From positions 282,088 through 346,087 of the forward strand of contig NW_003314281.1 of the NCBI RefSeq assembly GCF_000143415.4: DNA of 64,000 bases, in the 5' to 3' direction. The notes under the pieces were generated by a model. It was not told where the DNA came from, made no database searches, and was given only the letters and a program-made list of their open reading frames with translations. Shown here in pieces: positions 1 to 11,251 of this stretch (position 1 is the stretch's first letter; each line of letters starts with the position of its first letter). Source of the DNA: Selaginella moellendorffii. Taxonomy: Eukaryota > Streptophyta > Lycopodiopsida > Selaginellales > Selaginellaceae. Made by a program: the position numbers and the translations under genes.

Positions 1-909
1 GATTGTCCCATTGATTTACAGGAAGGAGCGTCACCTCCGTGGGGGCCTATCTACGGGTTATCCCCGTCCGAGCTTAAGGCCCTCAAAGAGTACGTGGATG
101 AGAACCTTGCCTCGGGCTACATTCAGCATTCGCAGTCCCCGGCTGGAGCGCCTGTCTTCTTTGTCAAGAAGAAGGATGGGAGCTTGCGGCTAGTCATCGA
201 CTACCGAGGTTTGAACAAGGTGACTGTTCGGAACCGTTATCCGCTGCCCCTGATCTCAGACCTGTTGGAACGCCTCGGCGGTGCCCGCTTCTTCACCAAG
301 ATCGACCTCCGTGGAGCATACAACCTGATCCGGATCCAGCCTGGTGATGAATGGAAGACTGCGTTCCGAACCCGCTATGGCCACTTCGAGTACACTGTCA
401 TGCCATTTGGCTTGACAAATGCTCCAGCGGTTTTTCAACACATGGCGAACGACGTTTTTCGGGAGTTTCTTGATCAGATGGTGATCGTCTACCTCGATGA
501 CATCCTCATCTACTCAAAAACTCAGGAGGAGCATGACGAACATGTTCGCAAGGTGCTAGCGAAGCTGCGAGAACACGGCCTATACGCGAAGCTTGAGAAA
601 TGTTCCTTTGATCAGCAGTCTGTGGAGTTCCTTGGGTACATTGTCACTCCTGAGGGTATCACGATGGATCCTGCAAAAGTCAAGACTATTCTCGAATGGG
701 AGCCTCCACAATCAATGTCAGACGTTCAGGTTTTCCTTGGCTTCGCCAACTTCTACTGCAAATTCATTGATCACTACTCTGACATTGTCCTTCCTCTCAC
801 ACATCTCACTCGCAAGGATGTTCCCTTCTCTTGGTCTGCTGCTGCCCAGCAGGCTTTTCGACACACTCAAGGCGGCCTTCAGTTCTGCTCCTGTCTTGAT
901 CCATGCTGA
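1..909 (+). pseudogene. Ty3/gypsy reverse transcriptase, piece A (5' end outside window)
   Basis: The frame is open from base 1 and encodes the RT of a Ty3/gypsy polyprotein, which copies element RNA into cDNA. Visible motifs are the palm start [30 protein letters not shown] at about 400-425, and the catalytic YLDD at about 490-502. The upstream linker [10 protein letters not shown] is also present, so only gag and protease are missing, off the left edge. The frame ends early because the T run at 855-858 has four T where piece B has three. That single insertion throws RNase H and integrase into another frame (see 857-2956), so this copy cannot make an intact polyprotein. RT identity is certain; family membership (chromovirus close to Tf1/Tf2 or sushi type) is inferred from overall look. 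Confidence 0.93.
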
Positions 910-2956
910 TTCCTCACAACCTTTCTTCATCGAGGCTGACGCCTCCGACTTTGCCATTGGTGCTGTGCTATCTCAACTCGGAGCGGATCACGAACTTCAT
1001 CCGGTCGCTTTCCATTCTCGGAAATTCCAGCCTGCGGAGATCAATTACGAAATCCACGATAAGGAGCTTCTTGCCATCGTGGATTCCTTTGGAGAGTGGC
1101 GCCATTTCTTGGAGGGGGCGAGCCATCAAACAACAGTCTGGACGGATCACAAAAATCTCAAGTACTTTGCCACTTCTCGAGTTTTAAGCCGTCGTCAAGC
1201 AAGGTGGGCACAATTCCTGAGTCGGTTTGACTTTGTTATCAAGTACAGACCTGGAAAGTTTCAAGGCCTTCCTGATGCTCTTTCAAGGCGCTCCTATCTC
1301 AGTCTCAGGCCTGGTAATCCTGCCTTCGATCAACAGGATCAAGTTATCCTCGGTCCTGATCGGCTTCAAGTTATGGCAATTTCCCTGGCCCCTCAGGACT
1401 CCTCCTTGATGGATGCAATCAGAAACGATCTTCAATCCGATGATCTTGCTAGCGACATTTTTCCCCATCTTCAGGCTGGACACCCAGTGACTCCCGACTG
1501 CCGGCGATTTGACGAGTTCGAGTTCTTAGATGGCTTATTGTACCGTGGGGAGCAGCTTTACGTTCCTGAAGGTGATGCTCGAAGGTTGATCCTGATGGCG
1601 TGCCACGATAGCCCGACTGCTGGTCACTTCGGCATTGCGAAAACCTATGAGCTAGTTGCACGGGACTTTTGGTGGCCTCACATGGACGACTACATCAAAG
1701 CTTTTGTTACCTCCTGTGACACTTGTGCCCGGAATAAGGTACCTCGCCACCTTCCTTCAGGTTTGCTTCGTTCCCTTCCGGTCCCTTCAGGTCCTTGGGA
1801 ATCCATCTCCATGGATTTCTTGAGTGATCTTCCGAGTTCTGGAGGCTTCAACAGCATTTTAGTCGTGGTGGATCGCTTCACAAAGATGGCGCACTTCTTG
1901 CCATGTACCAAGGAGTTTTTGGGCGAGGACATGGCAAAACTAGTATTCAGGGAAATTTTCCGACTTTATGGGATTCCTACAGATGTGGTTTCGGATCGGG
2001 GGCCTCAGTTCATCTCTCATTTCTGGCAACGGTTTTTGCAGTTGCTTGGAGTGAAGGCCAACCTCTCTTCGGCATATCATCCTCAAACTGATGGGCAGTC
2101 CGAGCGAACGATTCAGACATTGGAACAATTCTTGAGGTGCTTCATCAACTATCATCAGGATAACTGGTTCGATATCCTTCCCCTTGCTGAGTTCTCCTAT
2201 AACAACTCTGTTCACTCCTCTCTTCGAGTTTCCCCCTTCTTTGCGAACTCTGGCCGAAATCCCCGATTCAATCTCTCACTTCCTTCTCCATCTGAATCCT
2301 CTCGTTCAAATCCCCGCTCTGAATCATTTCTCTCCAACCTTCAGGAAATCCACAACTCCATCTCCTTCCACCTCCATCGTGCTCAGGAATCTCATAAAAC
2401 ATTTGCCAATGTCCATCGTCAGGATTGTCCCCCTTACAATATCGGGGATAAAGTCTGGCTCCTCAGGCGAAATATCTCCACCACCAGGCCCTGTCCAAAA
2501 CTCGATTTCAAACGCCTTGGTCCTTTCCCTATCACTGCCATCATTAATCCTGTCACTTATCGCCTTGCACTTCCCTCCTCATATCAAATTCACCCCGTTT
2601 TTCACTCCTCTCTCCTTGAGCCTTATATTCCCAGTCCTATTCCAAATCGGGTCATTCCTCCGCCTCCACCAGTGCAGCTCGAGGATGGGTCTGAGTACGA
2701 GGTTCAGGACATCCTTGATTCCAAGATTTCACGATCTAAACTCTACTATCTGGTGGACTGGAAGGGTTACGGACCTGAGGAACGCACTTGGGAACCTGCG
2801 GACAACCTGATTCATTCTCCTGACCTTGTTCAGGATTTCCACCGCCGCTATCCTTCTCGTCCCAGTCCTCATTCTTTTTCTCCATCTCCCATCCCTCGCC
2901 GCTCATCTCATCCTCCTCTTCGTTCTCGTTCACATCCTCGTTCCACTCGTTCTTGA
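857..2956 (+). pseudogene. RNase H, integrase and chromodomain of gypsy piece A
   Basis: This continues piece A in a second frame after the single-base insertion near 858. It has RNase H with acidic residues in EADASDF (about 930), HDKELLA (about 1,060) and WTDHKNL (about 1,140). Integrase follows: an HHCC zinc finger (HDSPTAGH then CDTCARNK, about 1,605-1,735) and a DDE core with D in MDFLSD (about 1,815), D in VSDRGPQF (about 2,000) and E in DGQSERT (about 2,105). A C-terminal chromodomain (YYLVDWKGYGPEERTWEP, about 2,740-2,800) precedes a Ser/Pro/Arg tail. Chromodomains direct integration to marked chromatin in this group. A short polypurine tract (GAGGAGGGGG) and the LTR follow the stop. 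All integrase residues look intact; only the upstream frameshift disables the copy. Confidence 0.92.
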
Positions 2957-2967
2957 GGAGGGGGTGC

Positions 2968-3121
2968 TGTCAGGAATCTCCCAATTCTTGCCACATTCCT
3001 GACTCTCGCCGGATTCCTGACCTGCAGACCACATTCCTGACTCTCGAGACACTTCTCTATTCCTGACTCTCGAGACACTTCCCTATTTCTGACTCTCGAG
3101 ACACTTCCCGATTCCTGAGTC
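2968..3121 (+). repeat. truncated 3' LTR of gypsy piece A
   Basis: Starts TGTCAGGAAT as the full 387-bp LTRs at 13,136 and 15,804 do. It runs through the 26-bp tandem units of the U3 region (ATTCCTGACTCTCGAGACAC...) and is cut off inside them. TATA box, R and U5 are absent. Confidence 0.88.
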
Positions 3122-3131
3122 TTCCCGATTC
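3122..3131. other. inversion junction 1 with filler
   Basis: About ten bases (TTCCCGATTCC-like, resembling a nearby LTR segment) lie between the truncated plus-strand LTR and a minus-strand RT sequence starting at 3,132. No LTR end is present, so integrase did not make this join. Confidence 0.7.
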
Positions 3132-3975
3132 CGCCTTGAGTGTGTCGAAAGCCTACTGGGCAGCAGCAGACCAAGAGAAGGGAACATCCTTGCGAGTGAG
3201 ATGTGTGAGAGGAAGGACAATGTCAGAGTAGTGATCAATGAATTTGCGGTAGAAGTTGGCAAAGCCAAGGAAAACCTGAACGTCTGACATTGATTGTGGA
3301 GGCTCCCATTCGAGAATAGTCTTGACTTTTGCAGGATCCATCGTGATACCCTCAGGAGTGACAATGTACCCAAGGAACTCCACAGACTGCTGATCAAAGG
3401 AACATTTCTCAAGCTTCGCGTATAGGCCGTGTTCTCGCAGCTTCGCTAGCACCTTGCGAACATGTTCGTCATGCTCCCCCTGAGTTTTTGAGTAGATGAG
3501 GATGTCATCGAGGTAGACAATCACCATCTGATCAAGAAACTCCCGAAAAACGTCGTTCGCCATGTGTTGGAAAACCGCTGGAGCATTTGTCAAGCCAAAT
3601 GGCATGACAGTGTACTCGAAGTGGCCATAGCGGGTTCGGAACGCAGTCTTCCATTCATCACCAGGCTGGATCCGGATCAGGTTGTATGCTCCACGGAGGT
3701 CGATCTTGGTGAAGAAGCGGGCACCGCCGAGGCGTTCCAACAGGTCCGAGATCAGGGGCAGCGGATAACGGTTCCGAACAGTCACCTTGTTCAAACCTCG
3801 GTAGTCGATGACTAGCCGCAAGCTCCCATCCTTCTTCTTGACAAAGAAGACAGGCGCTCCAGCCGGGGACTGCGAATGCTGAATGTAGCCCGAGGCAAGG
3901 TTCTCATCCACGTACTCTTTGAGGGCCTTAAGCTCGGACGGGGATAACCCGTAGATAGGCCCCCACGGAGGTGAC
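3132..3975 (-). pseudogene. Ty3/gypsy reverse transcriptase, piece B (3' half of split pol)
   Basis: Inverted, almost identical copy of bases 31-873. It has the same RT motifs, including YLDD. It lacks the extra T of piece A but has its own defect: a CAG codon changed to TAG (3,153-3,155) right after SAAAQ. Its upstream part (protease and gag) continues at 11,252-13,044 on the same strand; element LRD1 (3,976-11,251) lies between. The two mutually exclusive defects show that A and B decayed separately. Confidence 0.9.
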
Positions 3976-5121
3976 TGTCGCGAATGTGACTTCAGGTATC
4001 GAAAGTTACCTGTCGGCTAGTCCTTACGGACACTCTTACCTTACTGCCACGATGGCAGGAGGTCGGTATTGCTGGACCCTTTATCAGTCCCTCTTGTGCT
4101 AGTGGAGTTAACTGGGCATTTCGAGTGTACTTAGACCGGACGAGCATAAGGACGGAATTCCTACGTGTTATTAGCTAAGCATACTTAGCCCGGTAAGGAG
4201 TTCCCGTCTCGTTTTGTCTTGCACTTGCTAGTGACAAGAACCCTCGCGTGTTGAGATTGGTCCCTCAATATCGCCACATGATAGCTTACCGTGTCTGCCA
4301 AACACCCTCGCTATCATGCCCTTTGTGTTAGTCTCATTTCGGTCCCAAATGCTATTTATGGAAAGTGTTTAGATTCACTCATTTGGCATATCTACAGAAT
4401 GTAGAGATCGGCCCGAACACAATGGTGTTCGTCCCGTGTCCAAATTCACAATCTAGGGACATTCCATATTTAGTAAGTTTCGAGTTTGTCCCAGAGACTA
4501 ACTCCTGATACTAAGGGAGGCTTGGGGTGAAAGCCCAAAGCGTGTGTTCCTCAAGGGGGGGGGGCTATGGGGGGTTCCAAATGTATAGTAGGGATAGTGG
4601 GTAGGTCGGGCATGGCCGACCAACCTGAGGCATAGTCTAGCTCCCGCTTGCGTGCCTGTCCTTGTTCTGCGTCCGGCTTGGGTCTAAGCCCAAGTTCCAT
4701 TCCATGCTAGTTGGTGGAGTACCCATATCCTCGCGTTAGGCCACCGGTATGCCGAAATAGCGCCAGACTCTGTTTGGCTCCGTTTTGCGTGCTGGTCCTG
4801 GCATTGGGATGCTGGTTGCTCTAGGACTGTTCCAAGTCGCTCCGGGCCCCTGTCCCTTTGCTCCTTGGGCTATATGCTCGGGAGTTGCTCCGTGGTCCGG
4901 TTTCATCACTCCTTGGCGTCACGCTTGGGAGTTTGGCACCGTTCCTTCGTTCAGTGGCCCAAGGCCCTGAACCTCGGGTTCCTATGGACACGTGGCACGG
5001 ACACGTGGTATGTGACACATGGCATCTGTCACGTGGCACAAAGAGGGTTTAGGTTCCGCTTCGTGGTGTTATCCTATGGTAAATCACCATAGGATAAAGG
5101 GTCAAAACCACGTGCGCTACA
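3976..5121 (+). repeat. LRD1 left LTR
   Basis: TGTCGC...GCTACA. The 3' part has four CACGTG G-boxes (4,989, 5,002, 5,030, 5,109) and a perfect hairpin: TATCCTATGGT (5,070-5,080), loop AAATC, ACCATAGGATA (5,086-5,096). An apparent G run lies at 4,554-4,563. Confidence 0.92.
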
Positions 5122-5134
5122 TTTGGTATCAGAG
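5122..5134 (+). other. LRD1 primer-binding site
   Basis: TTTGGTATCAGAGG directly follows the left LTR. TGGTATCAGAG complements the 3' end of plant initiator Met-tRNA, the usual minus-strand primer in plant LTR elements. Confidence 0.88.
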
Positions 5135-8100
5135 GATGAGTCTCAGCGAGTACTATTCAATGAGATTGGGCAACTAGTCTTGTTGCATACGCAGAGATGA
5201 AAACGATGATCCGAGTGGGTACACGTTTTGGTGCAAAGACTTCGCATTGGTTCCTTGGGTATGGATATTGTTACCTTATTGTACCTTATGATGTGAGCTT
5301 GCGCTTGGGCTCATAGGATGGATTTGAGTTGTTTCGGTAGCACGAGTTTAAGCTTGGGCTCGTGAGTGAGGCACATTAGCAACTCAAGGTTGCACTTTGA
5401 GTTGGCAGGATTAATGTTAGCCTATCGATGGTTCCATGAGTTGTTCCATGTACCGTGGGTGAAAGTAAACTTTCCCTGAGTTTGCTATGAGTTGCAAATA
5501 GGCTGGTCCGTAGCTGTTTAACACGGCACTAGTGGATCCTTCCTAGGCATGATTATAAGTGGATCAATCAAGACTGTAGGGAATAGTCTATTGGTTCATG
5601 TAATTATTGCCGTGATCTCTTATAAACTTTTCTTCGATTGAACTGAAGGCAGTGCGAAAGCAAGTTTGAGGTTTGGTCAAAGATGAGACCGGAAAGAGAC
5701 TCATTGGGGACGAAGGATCAAATACGTAAATCATTTTCTCTTCTTGGAGAGATGATTTGCAACGAGGTGTTAACTCATTGCTTGTGTTCACATCATGCAA
5801 TCAAGAGTCCCTATCTTGACGCATGTTGGAGATGGTGGTCTTACAATGGTGAGTTGTGGGATGGATAGTGGTGAAATGCTAACCATTTTGTCTAAGCTTG
5901 CTATTGGAAGACTTGGGTTGCAATGCTCAATTCTTTTCCGGGGAACCTTGCTATTGCTCCTTGAGTAGCTTGGTGTTGGATTAGTGTTGAGTTTGGTCGG
6001 AAAGAGAGTGGCATGAGCTTGTCCATGTTGTGAACAAAAGTTAGTGGTGTTGGGTGTCGTAAACCTCTATTGGTGGAGTGTGGCATTTATGTTGCATTTT
6101 GTCGAATCGAGTTGGCATTTGATACTCACATAAACGTTTGAAGTAATGACATAGGCATTGCTCATTGTGTTACTCAATTGATGATCAAGTCATTGTGATG
6201 CTTATATCATATCCATGTGATAAAGAGCAATGTGTTTACGAAGTTGCTTGGGTAAATGATGATCAACCCCAAAGTGGTTGATGGAGAAGCTAGTCTACTT
6301 GCACGAAGTAGCATTGTAGTAGCTTTGACTGGATTCTCAATGGTGGTCCATTATGCTAAGCTTAAGTTGGTACCTTGTTTCCTTGAGGGTTTGCCCATAA
6401 GGTGTTGGGAATGGGTTGTAGCATTCATTTGCTATAGCTCATCTGTTGATCCGTTAGCACTTGGAGTAGATTGTTGGATGGAGAAGATGTGTAGTTAGGG
6501 CATTGACATCACTAGCACTTGTGTTAGTGGAAGTGGCATTGTTGATTCGAGTGATGAGGAATTTTCCTTAGAGCTTGATTTTCCATGTCATTTTTCTTGT
6601 TAGTGTTTTGGCTTCACATTGGATCTTGAAAGTGATTGAAGAAGAGTGTTAGTGCAATATGGATATCCGAAGATGTGGTCTTCGTGATCAAGCCTTGGAT
6701 GTTCATTTTGCACTTTGCGGATGTCGGTGTTGGATATCGGAAAATGGGCAAAGATGTTCGATGCTTAAGCATGTTGTTCGATCATAAGAATCTGTGTTAA
6801 GGTGAACCTATGTGAAGTTGTTTGTAGGATGAAGTTGGTTGAGTCTTGAAAGTTTGCAATCCTGGACTGAGAGTCATTCTTTCTCTAGGATGGAAATTTT
6901 CCACAAATTTTCTTAGACTTTTCCAATGGCTGATCTATTGATCATTTTGTCCGAAAACCATTCCATTTTCGAAAGCCAGTACAAACTAGTGAAGAGGTTG
7001 GAGTTGACTTCGGTTGGCTTAGATCTTAGTAGGTAGTTTGTATGATGTGGCCCGAAAGGGATGCTAACTTTTGGGGCTAAGGCAATTGAGTTGGATAGAG
7101 TCTGGAGTTGGTGTAAAAAAGTGGTCGTTGCACTTTTTTTTAAGAAGGGTGACCCTTGTGCCTTTCTTCTGTAGCGTTATGCTTGGTGGCAGGTTGCACC
7201 TTGCATTTCACTAAGACTCTATGAGAGTAATGAGCTCTCACTGATCTTGACTTAGTCTTGGTAGCCCTGCGCCTTGGCTGAGGATGGTGATGTCCAATTT
7301 AGTTGTTTGAGGTTGAGATGTTGGTACCCGTACTTTAGCTTTGTCTATGAGGAGGTTGTGTACCGATATGAGTTCATCTCATGATCTTCACTTTTGTTTC
7401 GGCTGAGTGTTGATCATGCATAGCTAGCCTCTTCAAAGCATGCTTAGAGCTATTGACTAAATGCATTAGTGAGCTTATTGCGGTTGAGTTGGATTCGAGT
7501 GGTCATTTAGTTTGTGCTTGTCTATGAACTTTTATCTCGTACCTGGGGTATTATGTTCATGTTGGACAAGTATGTAACTCGATGACATGAGTTAGTGTTC
7601 GGGTCTTGTGAAGGCAAGTTGAAGGGCAATTGTTAGTTGCTTTGCGACTAGTGATTACTTATAAATTTTGTCAAAAGACTGTTGACACTTGCTTCACTCG
7701 ATGATGATTTAGCAATGATAGGTTTGCTTTACCGGATGGTGTAGAGGAGGATCGTGTCGTTAGACTTACATGGTTTTTCCATGTTGACATGTCGACTCTA
7801 TCTCTGTCGATATCATTTGGTTGCATTTAGTTCATGGTGTTGGATTTCATTGAGTCTTGGATGTGGTGACTCACTCCTTGAGGAAGTGTTATTTGTAACT
7901 GAGTTTTGCTAAAGGATTGGTCTCGGTTACTAATTAAAGTATCTTCGACCTTGGTTAGCTTGGTTGCTGGAAAGCTCCGAGTGGTGATTCACTCATGCTT
8001 TCTTCTAGCTTTGTTTTGGTGTTGATGGCATTGAAGTGATGCTTTGTCATTGACATTGTTGATATTGAGATCTGAGTGAAATGAGATATCCTTCCAAAAG

Positions 8101-10092
8101 ATTGATATTGAGTTTCATTAGTCTTGATGAATATAGTGTTGATGATTTGGCTATAGCTTTGTGTTGTTGGCATTCGTGCATTTGCTAGTTAGCAACTGTG
8201 TTGACGTTCAAACGAACTGAGTGGCAAGTTGAGTTAGTTGTGTTCTAGACGAGATTATTTAGTAGAGGGTTGAGCTTTAGCTTTTCCTTGAAAAGTGATT
8301 TAGTCGTGGACTATGCTAACTCTACGAGAAGAAGAGTTAGTGATCGATATTAGAATGTTGAGTCCTTGCTGGATTTGAGTTCGGAATATAGCAATCATTA
8401 ATGATTCTTTTTGAGCTTGTTATGAAGTGAGTTACGTCTTGCTGTAGATGGATTCATGGAGGATCGTTTGATGATCACTTGTTAAGCATAGCTTCGTTAT
8501 GCTTAGCTTTTGGATTGATGCAGAAATGCTCTTCGTTAGCTTTGGTATTATGAAGTTTGGCTTATGGATGTGTTGAGGAAGATATTGTGGGTTGCACCAT
8601 GATTTCTTCTTTAGCATTGAAGTTAGCTTCTATGTGACTCGTGATCATTATTAGGCAAGACTTAGTTATAGGCTTCTTCGAGCTTTGGTTCTTTGAGTTT
8701 TATGCTCATTGTTCCATTTGTTAGAAGTTGTTGGGGAAGGCATTTTGGCTCATTAGCTTCGATGTTGAAGTTTGCTTTTGCATCTAGTAATCATTGGTGA
8801 TAATTGACTATCATCTAAGATAGTTAATTATCCTTGTCGAGGGTTTTGCTTGATTATTGTTAGTATAGAATGATTTGCTGTTCTTCGGGATAGTCGATTC
8901 TTTCTTCGATGATGATTATGCATTTCTCTATTGATAGGATGATTGATGATCTTTTATGGTGGTTAGTTGTTCTCTTTGATGGCTTGTGGCTTTTCGCAAT
9001 ATCACATGTTCTTTGTGATTTGCTCTGGATTGGTTTCTTGGGTTTGAGACATCAGTAGGATGTTGCTAACACTTGCTTGAGCAACTCTGGTTCCTTGGTA
9101 TTGTTGATTGAGATCTATTCAGATTTGCTAGTGCAATAGTTGATATGAACAAGTGTTTGTTTGCTTTGCAACATTCATTTTGATCTGTTGATTGTTGCTC
9201 GAGTTAGTTTTGATAGATTTGGATGTTATTTCCTTTGGGTGATACATTCGCGAGCATTATGCTTGTTAGTCAATGATACTTTGTGTTCTTTGAGTTCTCT
9301 CTAGTAAGTTGTTGGCTTACTGTCTACTATCTTCGGTAGTTAAGTTTCATCATTGAGTTTCCTTGATGATATACTAGCTATTGAATGTTGTTGGATGGTG
9401 CATCTCATGTTTTCCAATGATAGTGATCTTGGTGGTTCCTATACTGTAATACTAGTTTATCGGATGATAACTTACTTGGAATACTTTTGTGTTCTAATCT
9501 AAGCTTTATTCCCTGATAATTAAATCTCTAAACTATCATTGTCTATGACTTTGATATTGTCCATCTATTGATCTTTGAGTTTGGGCCAGTAATGGGCAGA
9601 CTGGCTTCGGCACTTCGTGTGCATGGTGAAATCTCTAGTCATGGGGTAGCTACTGTCGACTGGTCACATACCCGCCTCTTTGTCGATGTTCCTTATTCCG
9701 TTGAAAGGGCGTGACCGTGTAAACAACTCTAACTGCCTGTTTACAGTAGTCTATCTAAACCTTACCGACGGGTTTGGTTTCTTTGCTTAGGAGGGTAGGG
9801 GCCTCTGGCTTCTCTCTCTATGTTCCTGCGGGCAGGGCATATCACACTTTTGTAAGCTGGGTGACTCCCAGAGCAGCAGGGGTGGCTGACTCCGTTGGTC
9901 ATTTCCTTGTCGGCGACGGCCGGAAGGTGTCTGAGCTGGTAGCGCATCCGCGTTAGACAAAGAGGTTACCCCCTAACTCATTTAAGTTGGTGTATTTCTC
10001 ACATAGTGTGAGTACCGTGAACTTTTTCTGGAGTTGTTTCCTTGGCGGTATTCTAGACTCGAGTATGCATCGACGAGGACGTCGATCTTCCC
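5135..10092 (+). other. LRD1 internal region, non-coding
   Basis: About 5 kb without a recognisable protein domain; the longest open frames are about 80 codons and look random. The plus strand is strikingly rich in T and G and poor in C over most of its length (for example 7,400-9,500). The region is probably the structural RNA body of a parasite element. Confidence 0.8.
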
Positions 10093-10105
10093 AAGGGGGG
10101 GAGAG
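10093..10105 (+). other. LRD1 polypurine tract
   Basis: AAGGGGGGGAGAG ends at the first base of the right LTR. Such tracts prime plus-strand DNA synthesis. Confidence 0.85.
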
Positions 10106-11251
10106 TGTCGCTAATGTGACTTCAGGTATCGAAAGTTACCTGTCGGCTAGTCCTTACGGACACTCTTACCTTACTGCCACGATGGCAGGAGGTCGGTATT
10201 GCTGGACCCTTTATCAGTCCCTCTTGTGCTAGTGGAGTTAACTGGGCATTTCGAGTGTACTTAGACCGGACGAGCATAAGGACGGAATTCCTACGTGTTA
10301 TTAGCTAAGCATACTTAGCCCGGTAAGGAGTTCCCGTCTCGTTTTGTCTTGCACTTGCTAGTGACAAGAACCCTCGCGTGTTGAGATTGGTCCCTCAATA
10401 TCGCCACATGATAGCTTACCGTGTCTGCCAAACACCCTCGCTATCATGCCCTTTGTGTTAGTCTCATTTCGGTCCCAAATGCTATTTATGGAAAGTGTTT
10501 AGATTCACTCATTTGGCATATCTACAGAATGTAGAGATCGGCCCGAACACAATGGTGTTCGTCCCGTGTCCAAATTCACAATCTAGGGACATTCCATATT
10601 TAGTAAGTTTCGAGTTTGTCCCAGAGACTAACTCCTGATACTAAGGGAGGCTTGGGGTGAAAGCCCAAAGCGTGTGTTCCTCAAGGGGGGGGGGCTATGG
10701 GGGGTTCCAAATGTATAGTAGGGATAGTGGGTAGGTCGGGCATGGCCGACCAACCTGAGGCATAGTCTAGCTCCCGCTTGCGTGCCTGTCCTTGTTCTGC
10801 GTCCGGCTTGGGTCTAAGCCCAAGTTCCATTCCATGCTAGTTGGTGGAGTACCCATATCCTCGCGTTAGGCCACCGGTATGCCGAAATAGCGCCAGACTC
10901 TGTTTGGCTCCGTTTTGCGTGCTGGTCCTGGCATTGGGATGCTGGTTGCTCTAGGACTGTTCCAAGTCGCTCCGGGCCCCTGTCCCTTCGCTCCTTGGGC
11001 TATATGCTCGGGAGTTGCTCCGTGGTCCGGTTTCATCACTCCTTGGCGTCACGCTTGGGAGTTTGGCACCGTTCCTTCGTTCAGTGGCCCAAGGCCCTGA
11101 ACCTCGGGTTCCTATGGACACGTGGCACGGACACGTGGTATGTGACACATGGCATCTGTCACGTGGCACAAAGAGGGTTTAGGTTCCGCTTCGTGGTGTT
11201 ATCCTATGGTAAATCACCATAGGATAAAGGGTCAAAACCACGTGCGCTACA
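10106..11251 (+). repeat. LRD1 right LTR
   Basis: Almost identical to 3,976-5,121, including the hairpin (11,200-11,226) and G-boxes. Confidence 0.92.

Larger units (their letters stand above)
3976..11251 (+). mobile_element. LRD1: complete non-autonomous LTR retrotransposon (LARD-like), 7.3 kb
   Basis: Two direct LTRs of equal length (3,976-5,121 and 10,106-11,251; 1,146 bp, starting TGTCGC and ending GCTACA) flank about 5 kb. A Met-tRNA primer-binding site follows the left LTR and a polypurine tract precedes the right one. I saw only two base differences between the LTRs (the seventh base, and 4,859 versus 10,989), so the insertion is recent. The interior holds no gag, protease, RT or integrase, so the element must use enzymes from elsewhere. 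It sits inside gypsy piece B. No target duplication is visible, and five bases (GCTCC) present in copy A are missing at the insertion point. Confidence 0.9.

Noticed and set aside
4785-5092. Short frames of 60-75 codons on both strands of the LRD1 LTRs
   Set aside because: Non-coding LTR sequence; no domain, repeated only because the LTR is repeated.
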